A stretch of 5,498 bases of DNA from Desulfobacula sp. (GTDB taxonomy: Bacteria; Desulfobacterota; Desulfobacteria; Desulfobacterales; Desulfobacteraceae), in the NCBI GenBank assembly GCA_027858355.1, contig JAQICW010000107.1:1-5498 (forward strand). The letters run 5' to 3'. The translations under genes were made by a program, and so were the position numbers. Below, piece after piece: positions 1 to 5,498 of this stretch (position 1 is its first letter; each line of letters begins with the position of its first letter). Below the pieces are notes generated by a model that saw only the letters and a program-made list of their open reading frames with translations, had not been told where the DNA came from and ran no database searches.

Positions 1-323
1 ATCAAGCTGGAAAATTTGTTTAATTTTTTATCTAATTTCTTACTTTCGTTTTTAGGCAATGTGTCGGAAAAAGATGTGGCCAACTTGTAATCGCTATGAC
101 TGACAGTTATTTCCCCTGCAGATTCCAGTTCTTTTGCCGCGTCCATAATCTCTTTGGAAAAAGGTCCATAGGTATAGGCATCAAACTCAAAACGCATTGA
201 AATACCTTCTTCTTTTAAAAAGAAAAGCGTCTTCTGCATGGCTATTTTGCTTGTCTCAATGTTCTTTTTGTGCATCCAGGCCAAAACGTGTTTGAATATT
301 TGATTTGATCTCTCTACAGTCAT
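1..323 (-). CDS. YwgA/Panacea-like small protein, C-terminus cut by window edge
   Basis: An open frame runs from an ATG at 323-321 to the left edge, giving 107 residues with no stop. The visible protein is soluble, with no signal peptide or membrane segment. Residues 22-62 carry the pattern that led to the call. This is a short helix ending in MQKTLFFLKEEG (29-40), then FEFDAYTYGPFSKEI (45-59), whose YGP-F/Y-S core (52-56) recalls YwgA and the SocA-like Panacea (DUF4065) families. After residue 90 it is lysine-rich. Known members are about 150-180 aa, so roughly a third is probably missing. The start is secure: a full AAGGAGG Shine-Dalgarno lies 6 nt upstream, and the ATG shares one base with the HD gene stop (TAATG), which suggests translational coupling. 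From memory, ywfO and ywgA are also neighbours in Bacillus subtilis, which supports the family call. Panacea domains act as antitoxins in some systems, but whether this protein does is unknown. The frame is near certain; the family is moderately sure. Confidence 0.72.
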   Translation of the reverse strand, partial: MTVERSNQIFKHVLAWMHKKNIETSKIAMQKTLFFLKEEGISMRFEFDAYTYGPFSKEIMDAAKELESAGEITVSHSDYKLATSFSDTLPKNESKKLDKKLNKFSSL

Positions 324-1666
324 TATTTTCCTCCTTGTTTTCTTTTCTCTCTGGCATCCAGGTCATTTCTAAACTGAGAAAGGACTTGCTTTGCTTTCTC
401 CCGGGCGCTTGACGTAAGATAAATGCGGCGGATATATGCAGAATTCTTTTTAGTAGAAATTAGAAGAGAAGAATGGTCAAGTATTGTACCAATCAGCTTA
501 TTACCTTCAGCTTTGTCCATAACCGCATAAGAACCTTCCCCCATCTCATCAGAATTTTCAAGAATTTTATGGACTGCAACCTCTTTGCTGAAACAAAAAA
601 AATCCTGGTTTTCTTTCAGGCCATATCTTGCAAGTCGTTCCTGCAGATCATAAAAGTCATTTTCGTTCCCTTTATCATTTCTTTCAGTATCAAATACCGG
701 ATGCAACCTGTCCTGGCGCATCAAAATTAACGCCCATGGATTTTTCTGAGCCACGTCCTTTTTAATTTGTTCAAACACAGTATAATCATCGAACAATTGA
801 AACCGATCAAAATCAATGTCAATCTTGGAATCATCAATTTTAATCCCTGATTCCGGAAGTTCTCCACGTTCCCACAGGTCATTGAAATAACGTTCTAAAA
901 CAAGATCAAACCCCCTTCTGGTTCTGTGAAAAGGAACTTGTAAATAATAAAGGTACCTGGCAAGCAAAAACGCTTCTACTGCATGCAGGTTTCCTTTTTC
1001 AATGGCAAACACTGCTTGCTTGTCTTTACCTGGTATGATTCTGAATGATCCTGCATAGCGGATATAATCGTATTCGCCATATTTAACACCACAAAAGTAT
1101 GAATCACGTAACAGAAAATCAGCCCTATCAGCGTCAAATTCACCTGAAATAAATTTTTTCAATAAAGCATATTCTTTAAGGGGCTTGCCTTTCAGCAGGC
1201 TGGCAACTATTTGAGGCTTTATTCCATTCTTTTCAAGCTTCTTCGATATGCTCGGATTATTTTGAATAATGTACTTGCTGATATCTTCATGTGTAAAATC
1301 GTTGCCAAGAAAAACCTGCTCTGCGGCGTGGGAAAAGGGCATGTGTCCAATATCGTGAAGCAAAGCAGCAAAGCGCACTATTTGCAATTGCTTTTGCAAT
1401 TCTTGTTCGTCATTATTGAAAATATCCGGGTTGAATCTGAGCACCTCATAAAATATATTCGTAGCAGCCTGCACAACCCCGAGGGAATGCACAAAACGAG
1501 AATGCTCGGCCGTTGGATAAACGTATTTGGTAAGGGCCAATTGGTTAATCCTGCGCAAACGCTGAAAAACAGGAGTATCCACCAATTCCAGTTCAGTGTC
1601 TGTCAGCCAGATATACCCGTAGATAGGATCTCTGATTCTGTGTGTTGGGTTAAGTATTTGTTGCAT
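323..1666 (-). CDS. HD-domain phosphohydrolase, YwfO/EF1143-type dNTPase (COG1078)
   Basis: This is a 447-residue cytosolic protein, a usual length for this family. The opening RIRDPIYGYIWL (10-21) and FQRLRRINQL (34-43) are typical family signatures. The HD metal site is complete by eye: His60 in RFVHSLG, His104-Asp105 in LLHDIGH (102-108), and Asp180 in FDADRADFLLRDS (177-189). The last corresponds to the distal aspartate of SAMHD1-like enzymes. Known relatives hydrolyse dNTPs to deoxynucleosides and triphosphate, often with allosteric activation by dGTP. The exact substrate here is inferred. The C-terminal ~150 residues are less conserved and end in a basic tail (EKRKQGGK). The gene lies 35 nt downstream of the UDP-xylose synthase gene and is coupled to the next gene by a TAATG overlap. 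Its own ribosome site is weak: the nearest GGA is about 14 nt before the ATG. The start is supported because the conserved N-terminal motif begins at residue 10. A role in glycan synthesis is not evident. Confidence 0.9.
   Translation of the reverse strand: MQQILNPTHRIRDPIYGYIWLTDTELELVDTPVFQRLRRINQLALTKYVYPTAEHSRFVHSLGVVQAATNIFYEVLRFNPDIFNNDEQELQKQLQIVRFAALLHDIGHMPFSHAAEQVFLGNDFTHEDISKYIIQNNPSISKKLEKNGIKPQIVASLLKGKPLKEYALLKKFISGEFDADRADFLLRDSYFCGVKYGEYDYIRYAGSFRIIPGKDKQAVFAIEKGNLHAVEAFLLARYLYYLQVPFHRTRRGFDLVLERYFNDLWERGELPESGIKIDDSKIDIDFDRFQLFDDYTVFEQIKKDVAQKNPWALILMRQDRLHPVFDTERNDKGNENDFYDLQERLARYGLKENQDFFCFSKEVAVHKILENSDEMGEGSYAVMDKAEGNKLIGTILDHSSLLISTKKNSAYIRRIYLTSSAREKAKQVLSQFRNDLDAREKRKQGGK
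330..336 (-). promoter_or_regulatory. Strong Shine-Dalgarno inside the end of the HD gene
   Basis: On the minus strand this reads AAGGAGG, a perfect anti-16S match, 6 nt before the ATG at 323. It lies within the last sense codons of the upstream HD gene and helps dictate that protein's C-terminal Gly-Gly-Lys. It fixes the start of the small downstream gene and indicates that ribosomes finishing the HD gene can re-initiate there. Confidence 0.85.
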
Positions 1667-1701
1667 GAAAAATAATCAGTTCCAGTTTTGACAATTTTTT
1701 T

Positions 1702-2646
1702 CTAACTTTGGCTCATGAGCAGGTTTTCAAAATACCCAATAGTCTTTACCAGTCCATCTTCCAGCTTGATTTTAGGCTCCCAGTCCAATTCCTGTTTTGC
1801 CAGGGTAATGTCAGGTTTTCTCTGTCTTGGATCATCACTGGGTAGAGGTTTATGGATAATTTTTGACCGGCTGCCGGTAATATCAATGACTTTTTCCGCC
1901 AGTTCCAGAATGGTGAATTCATCTGGATTGCCCATATTCACCGGCCCTGTAAACCCTTGTTTTGAATTCATCATCAGAACAAACCCATCGATCAGGTCAT
2001 CCACATAGCAGAAGCTGCGGGTCTGGCTGCCCTCGCCATAAACGGTAATATCTTCATTTTTCAGCGCCTGAACAATAAAGTTGGAGACTACCCGTCCATC
2101 GTTTGGGTGCATATTTGGGCCGTAAGTATTGAAAATTCGAACCACCTTGATATCCAGCTTGTGCTGGCGGTGATAATCGAAAAACAGCGTCTCGGCACAT
2201 CGCTTGCCTTCGTCATAACAGGAGCGGATGCCAGTAGGGTTTACCCTGCCCCAATAGCTTTCCGGCTGGGGATGTACCTCCGGATCGCCATACACTTCAG
2301 ATGTTGATGCCTGGAAAATCTTCGCTTTAGTGCGTTTTGCCAATCCCAGCATATTGATAGCGCCGTGCACGCTTGTTTTGGTGGTTTGCACAGGATCATG
2401 CTGGTAGTGAATCGGGCTTGCAGGGCATGCCAGATTGTAAATCTCCTCCACTTCAACATAGAGCGGAAAAGTTACATCGTGCCGGATAACCTCAAAATTT
2501 GGATTACCCATGAGATGAGCGATGTTTTGTTTGCCCCCGGTATAGAAGTTATCAACGCAGATGACTTCATGACCAAGATTGAGCAGTTTTTCACAGAGAT
2601 GGGAGCCGAGAAAACCGGCCCCGCCTGTTATTAGGGTTTTTTTCAT
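1702..2646 (-). CDS. uxs: UDP-glucuronate decarboxylase (UDP-xylose synthase)
   Basis: This is a full-length 314-residue extended short-chain dehydrogenase that converts UDP-glucuronate to UDP-D-xylose in the cytosol, with bound NAD as a recycled cofactor. The NAD-binding loop GGAGFLG is at 8-14, with Asp32 (VDNFYTG) to hold the adenosine ribose. [15 protein letters not shown] (71-85) is highly characteristic of UXS. The catalytic set is STSEVYG (114-120, including the Ser-Glu pair typical of decarboxylases), Tyr144 and Lys148 in CYDEGK, and Arg210 in [19 protein letters not shown] (170-179) is also standard. Nothing essential is missing. The start is clear: AGGA at 2659-2656 lies 9 nt before the ATG, 14 nt after the methyltransferase stop. 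The gene is visibly more GC-rich than the methyltransferase before it. UDP-xylose would be used for a repeat unit or as a precursor of further pentoses. No UDP-glucose dehydrogenase is in view to supply UDP-glucuronate. A 4-epimerase is the main alternative but fits the motifs less well. Confidence 0.95.
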   Translation of the reverse strand: MKKTLITGGAGFLGSHLCEKLLNLGHEVICVDNFYTGGKQNIAHLMGNPNFEVIRHDVTFPLYVEVEEIYNLACPASPIHYQHDPVQTTKTSVHGAINMLGLAKRTKAKIFQASTSEVYGDPEVHPQPESYWGRVNPTGIRSCYDEGKRCAETLFFDYHRQHKLDIKVVRIFNTYGPNMHPNDGRVVSNFIVQALKNEDITVYGEGSQTRSFCYVDDLIDGFVLMMNSKQGFTGPVNMGNPDEFTILELAEKVIDITGSRSKIIHKPLPSDDPRQRKPDITLAKQELDWEPKIKLEDGLVKTIGYFENLLMSQS

Positions 2647-2655
2647 AATTTATGA

Positions 2656-2659
2656 TCCT
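2656..2659 (-). promoter_or_regulatory. Ribosome binding site of the UDP-xylose synthase gene
   Basis: AGGA on the minus strand, 9 nt upstream of the ATG at 2646. It lies in the 14-nt gap after the TAA of the methyltransferase gene, so the two genes are probably co-transcribed. Confidence 0.6.
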
Positions 2660-2660
2660 G

Positions 2661-3347
2661 TTATATTTTTTGAGCTTCCATATAGAAAGATTCCCAGCTT
2701 CGCTCTTCATTATCCTTGAATAATTTAGAATCAGTCCCTTCTCTAAATTCAACTTTCTGGATATTTGTAAACCCTGCTTCTTTTAAAAACAGTGATAGTA
2801 AATTGTTATCCCATACAGACAAATGGATCCAATTTTGTGTCAGAGATCGAATTGCCTCGCAGCCTGTCGGCCACTTTTTAAAAGTCTCATTTGCCTGCTT
2901 ATCACAATAATAATCGACATATTTTGCAAGATCAGGAACACTTATTCTGAGCCATGCCCCTTCTCTCATAGCCCTGTAAAGCTCTTTAAGCAAAGACAGA
3001 GCCTGATTTGGATATAAATGTTCGAGCGTATGCTCAGAAAAAACACCGTCCCAAACATTGTCATCACAATTCAGCGGATAACGTAAATCAAGCATCCAAT
3101 CAGGCCTATTTTTATGTTTTTTCCAAAATTTTATACCAGAGTAAAAGTCAGCATTTATCCATCCGTCAAATTTATGAGAACCACAGCCTAAATGTAATAA
3201 ATTGTTATCATTGGACAATTTAGGTTTTTTATTCATCAACAGCCTACCGTAAAGACTAATGAATTCAAATTTCAGTAAGCCTTTGAGGCTTAACTGATAT
3301 TTTGTACTGTAAATGCCATGATCATCATTGTTGTTATGCAAATTCAT
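2661..3347 (-). CDS. SAM-dependent methyltransferase of a polysaccharide locus
   Basis: This is a class I (Rossmann) methyltransferase of 228 residues, starting at the ATG at 3347. Motif I is LLHLGCGSHKFDGWINAD (about 50-67), in which the glycine-rich loop binds S-adenosylmethionine and the terminal Asp is the likely ribose ligand. A second block, WDGVFSEHTLEHLYPNQA (about 98-115), is followed by a helix and LRISVPDL, matching motifs II-III. The end, RSWESFYMEA, is common in glycan-cluster methyltransferases resembling COG4627. No membrane segment is seen. The target cannot be read from sequence. A sugar hydroxyl or the non-reducing end of the glycan is inferred from the neighbours. An upstream in-frame ATG at 3395 would add 16 residues and a 52-base overlap with the flippase gene. 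The 3347 start is preferred because it forms a classic ATGA stop-start overlap and has AAGGA 10 nt upstream. The gene is strikingly AT-rich compared with the downstream UDP-xylose synthase gene. Confidence 0.85.
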   Translation of the reverse strand: MNLHNNNDDHGIYSTKYQLSLKGLLKFEFISLYGRLLMNKKPKLSNDNNLLHLGCGSHKFDGWINADFYSGIKFWKKHKNRPDWMLDLRYPLNCDDNVWDGVFSEHTLEHLYPNQALSLLKELYRAMREGAWLRISVPDLAKYVDYYCDKQANETFKKWPTGCEAIRSLTQNWIHLSVWDNNLLSLFLKEAGFTNIQKVEFREGTDSKLFKDNEERSWESFYMEAQKI

Positions 3348-4693
3348 CGTTGGTTTTTCCTTAATGCAAGCATGAATGATACTATATGTTTCCATAAATA
3401 AAAATTAAACGGATTTAATGCATGTATCTTCAATTTTAGTGAAGGATAGGTTTGTTTATCAAAAAAATCATATAATAAATCTGCAGATAGTTGTCCTAAA
3501 AGCGTAGCTATTGCGGCTCCATATATACCATACAATGGAATTAACATTAAATTCGAAACAATATTGATTACCACTCCAAGAGATGTGCGATATAAATTCT
3601 TCTTGATGTAATTTTCTGTAAGAAACCATTTCCCACTCGCAACCCCCAAAAACACAACCACCCCTGCCCAAATATGAATACTCAAAACTCCTGCTGCCGG
3701 CAAGAACGCCTCCCCATACAACACCTTGATTACCCAAGGGGCCAGAAAAGTTGTGGGCAGGGCAATAGCCACTGCGAGCCAGACCATCAGATCATAGAGT
3801 TTCTGCAATCTTTGATAATAAAGCTCTTCACTCTGTTTTTTGGCGTTGATAATAGCCGGATAAACAGACGACGTGATTGCCATTGGCACAAAATACCAGG
3901 CTTCACTCAATCTTACCGCTGCCGCATAAAGCCCTACCTGTTTGGCATCAAGCATCTCCTTTATCATAACTTGATCAATTTTCAAATAAATCGAAATCGC
4001 TATGCCTGACAAGATCAGCGGCCAGGAATCCTTTAATAATACTTTTGCCGTTTGCCATCGCCACTTCCAATACCACACCTTTCCGGTGTTCTTCAGATAC
4101 ATGGCAGTCAATCCAACCGCATGCACCACTGCATCGAACAGAAAGACACACGCAAACCATAAAAGCGGGGCTGATATCAATATAAGTACAAGTTTAATTA
4201 TGGAAGAAATCACAAGCTGAACAAGTTGGGAATACACTACATACTTGGATTTTACTTCTGCCTGATAATTAAAATCAATGACATTAAAAGCCTGAAAGAT
4301 GACTGCAAAGGCGATGATAACAATCAGGATGTTGGTTTGAGTATCGTTATTGGTAAACGGGATTGCAGCGGCAATGCCTGCCCACATCAAAATTGCGCCG
4401 CCTGCTTTCAGCCAGAAGGCGGTGCCAAGCAGTTCATCCCTACGTTCAGGGGTCTTAACCAGTTCCCGCACCATGATGCTATCAAGCCCCAAGGTTGCCA
4501 GCGCAGTAAACAGGCCGACAAAACTGCCTGCATAACTTAAAAGCCCAAATTGTTCCGGTCCTAAATACCGGGCAACATAGACACCAACAAAAAGCGCGAC
4601 AACCATGCTCAATACACGGTGGCCCATGAGCCATGAGGTGTTGGCGAAGTACCGTTTGAAGCCGGAGGAGTGGATGTTAATAGATGATTTCAA
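3344..4693 (-). CDS. wzx: Wzx-like oligosaccharide (O-antigen/EPS unit) flippase
   Basis: This is a 449-residue inner-membrane protein of the MOP/polysaccharide transporter superfamily, expected to flip undecaprenyl-diphosphate-linked repeat units to the periplasmic side. The N-terminal signature NTSWLMGHRVLSM...GVYVARYLGPEQFGLLSY (18-54) is characteristic. Hydrophobic segments fall near 28-42, 50-72, 95-112, 120-140, 155-173, 176-198, 225-240, 300-320, 335-355, 372-390 and 392-410, close to the 12-14 expected. Charged residues within the membrane region (for example Asp71, Arg76, Lys238, Asp240) resemble the substrate-path charges of Wzx proteins. The start codon is TTG (4693-4691), and a TAA directly precedes it in frame, so no longer form is possible. 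A weak AGAAG lies about 12 nt upstream. The next Met (residue 23) would remove part of the conserved N-terminal helix. The stop overlaps the methyltransferase start. Symbol wzx is by function only, since members diverge widely in sequence. The last ~100 codons are mostly more AT-rich than the codons just before them. Confidence 0.9.
   Translation of the reverse strand: MKSSINIHSSGFKRYFANTSWLMGHRVLSMVVALFVGVYVARYLGPEQFGLLSYAGSFVGLFTALATLGLDSIMVRELVKTPERRDELLGTAFWLKAGGAILMWAGIAAAIPFTNNDTQTNILIVIIAFAVIFQAFNVIDFNYQAEVKSKYVVYSQLVQLVISSIIKLVLILISAPLLWFACVFLFDAVVHAVGLTAMYLKNTGKVWYWKWRWQTAKVLLKDSWPLILSGIAISIYLKIDQVMIKEMLDAKQVGLYAAAVRLSEAWYFVPMAITSSVYPAIINAKKQSEELYYQRLQKLYDLMVWLAVAIALPTTFLAPWVIKVLYGEAFLPAAGVLSIHIWAGVVVFLGVASGKWFLTENYIKKNLYRTSLGVVINIVSNLMLIPLYGIYGAAIATLLGQLSADLLYDFFDKQTYPSLKLKIHALNPFNFYLWKHIVSFMLALRKNQR
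3358..3362 (-). promoter_or_regulatory. Ribosome binding site deciding the methyltransferase start
   Basis: AAGGA on the minus strand, 10 nt before the ATG at 3347 and inside the last codons of the flippase gene. Together with the ATGA overlap at 3347-3344 it favours this start over the upstream ATG at 3395. Confidence 0.7.
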
Positions 4694-4759
4694 TTATTAT
4701 CTATTCTTCTTAAAAAGGATATAATCATAAAAAAAATAAGAAAACCGTATTGTTAACTA
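4694..4759 (-). other. 66-nt AT-rich gap between fcl and the flippase gene
   Basis: This is the longest non-coding gap in the window. On the coding strand it has a run of eight T (4738-4731) and an AGAAG stretch that may serve as a weak ribosome site. I see no GC-rich hairpin before the T run, so it is not a convincing intrinsic terminator, and no well-spaced -35/-10 pair. A 12-codon reading frame (4728-4690) overlaps the TTG start of the flippase gene; it has no ribosome site of its own. Confidence 0.5.
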
Positions 4760-5498
4760 TCATGAGTTGCTTTTATAAATTTTATATACCTGTTCTATTC
4801 CGTCGCTAAGTGATATTTTTGCAGTCCAATTAACATGTTGCATTCTTGACATATCAAGGAGTTTTTGCGGCGTTCCGTCGGGCTTGGATGAGTCAAACAA
4901 AAGGTTTCCTTTAAAACCAGAGATATCTTTTATCAGATAAGCAAGATCTTTAATGGAAATATCCTTCCCTGTCCCAATGTTAAAAAGAGGGTTTCTTAGA
5001 TACTCTTTTTTATTAAATTTTTTGTTCATTATAAAAACACAGGCATCCGCAATATCATCAACATGAATAAATTCTCTTTTTGGCGATCCTGTTCCCCATA
5101 TCGTAACAGAGTCTTCATTTCTTTCTTTTGCTTCGTGGAATTTACGGATTAATGCAGGTAAAACATGGGAAGTTTCGAGGCCATAATGATCGTTTGGACC
5201 GAATGTGTTTGTTGGCATAACAGGAATAAACTGTGTTTGATATTGTCTGTTGTATGCCCAGCACATTTCAATGCCTGAAATTTTAGCAATGGCATAGGAA
5301 GAATTGGTGGGCTCAAGAGGACCTGTCATGAGATATGCTTCTTTCATGGGTTGTGGGCAATGTTTTGGATAAACACAGGAAGAACCCAAAAAGAGCAGTT
5401 TTTTAACATTGTAAACATAGCTTTGGTGGATAATTGCGTTTTGAATCATCAAGTTTTGAAATATGAAGTCCGCAGGATAATTATTATTAGCCATAATG
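4760..5498 (-). CDS. fcl: GDP-L-fucose synthase, N-terminus cut by window edge
   Basis: This bifunctional epimerase-reductase converts GDP-4-keto-6-deoxy-D-mannose to GDP-L-fucose with NADPH in the cytosol. The visible part matches Escherichia coli Fcl (WcaG), recalled from memory, without gaps over the region compared. Counting from the Met at 5494, the residue number plus 69 gives the E. coli position. Thus Ser38 and Cys40 (GSSCVYP) match Ser107 and Cys109, Tyr67 and Lys71 (YAIAK) match Tyr136 and Lys140, and His110 (TSHVLPAL) matches His179, the other epimerase acid/base. Arg140 (KREFIHVDD) matches Arg209. The full active site after the nucleotide-binding region is therefore intact. The Met at 5494 is internal, not the start. 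The preceding codon is Ile and the sequence I-MANNNYPADFI aligns with GGIVANNTYPADFI, so about 69 residues including the NADP-binding GxxGxxG lie beyond the edge. Expected full length is about 313 aa. GDP-mannose dehydratase (gmd) is often adjacent and may lie to the right. Confidence 0.95.
   Translation of the reverse strand, partial: IMANNNYPADFIFQNLMIQNAIIHQSYVYNVKKLLFLGSSCVYPKHCPQPMKEAYLMTGPLEPTNSSYAIAKISGIEMCWAYNRQYQTQFIPVMPTNTFGPNDHYGLETSHVLPALIRKFHEAKERNEDSVTIWGTGSPKREFIHVDDIADACVFIMNKKFNKKEYLRNPLFNIGTGKDISIKDLAYLIKDISGFKGNLLFDSSKPDGTPQKLLDMSRMQHVNWTAKISLSDGIEQVYKIYKSNS

Noticed and set aside
1381..1401. Two copies of TTTGCAATT 12 bases apart
   Set aside because: They lie inside the HD coding sequence and encode the repeated QLQ-K-QLQ of a helix; there is no sign of a regulatory or mobile role.
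1211..1675. 154-codon open frame on the plus strand opposite the HD gene
   Set aside because: It lies wholly antisense to a protein with a complete conserved HD motif set, has no recognisable domain, and reads as a frame shadow.
1667..1701. Possible terminator (T/A runs) between UXS and the HD gene
   Set aside because: There is no GC-rich inverted repeat next to the A/T runs. Only a short CAGTT/CCAGTT direct repetition is present.
3347..3395. Upstream ATG at 3395 as the methyltransferase start
   Set aside because: It would force a 52-base overlap with the flippase gene. The ATG at 3347 has an ATGA overlap and an AAGGA ribosome site, and the extra residues carry no conserved sequence.
3674..4540. 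Plus-strand open frames opposite the flippase gene (3674-4009, 4226-4540)
   Set aside because: They are antisense to an intact membrane protein, have no family resemblance, and their compositions look like reverse-frame translations.
4694..4759. Promoter with TTAACA and TATGAT upstream of the flippase gene
   Set aside because: The spacing is 21 nt, too long for a normal sigma-70 promoter, and such matches are expected by chance in AT-rich DNA.
5492..5494. ATG at 5494 as the true start of the fucose synthase
   Set aside because: It aligns with Val70 of E. coli Fcl inside the GGIVANN motif. The frame continues open to the window edge and the cofactor-binding N-terminus would be missing.

Overview
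The window reads as part of a surface-polysaccharide (O-antigen, capsule or exopolysaccharide) locus of a bacterium, most likely Gram-negative. Six genes are visible, all on the minus strand, so transcription runs from position 5498 towards 1. The Gram-negative inference rests only on the combination of GDP-fucose synthase, a Wzx-type flippase and UDP-xylose synthase. I cannot name a genus. Base composition is moderate to AT-rich and very uneven from gene to gene.

Layout in transcription order. (1) 5498-4760: GDP-L-fucose synthase, missing about 69 N-terminal residues at the right edge. (2) 4693-3344: Wzx-like oligosaccharide flippase with a TTG start. (3) 3347-2661: small SAM-dependent methyltransferase whose ATG overlaps the flippase stop as ATGA. 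(4) 2646-1702: UDP-glucuronate decarboxylase (UDP-xylose synthase). (5) 1666-323: HD-domain phosphohydrolase of the YwfO/EF1143 (COG1078) dNTPase type. (6) 323-1: N-terminal part of a small YwgA/Panacea-like protein, cut by the left edge, whose start overlaps the HD stop as TAATG.

Genes 1-4 fit one pathway. Two make activated sugars (GDP-L-fucose and UDP-D-xylose), one may methylate a sugar or lipid-linked glycan, and one moves the undecaprenyl-linked repeat unit across the inner membrane. No glycosyltransferase or polymerase is in view, so the rest of the locus should lie to the right. Genes 5-6 have no obvious role in glycan synthesis. They look like a tightly coupled nucleotide-metabolism or defence-type pair downstream of the sugar genes. 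They may mark the edge of the locus or be cargo within it.

Gaps are 66, -4, 14, 35 and -1 nt, with no convincing terminator or internal promoter, which fits a single transcript. No RNA genes, CRISPR, IS elements or tRNAs were seen. No gene-free stretch exceeds 70 bases.
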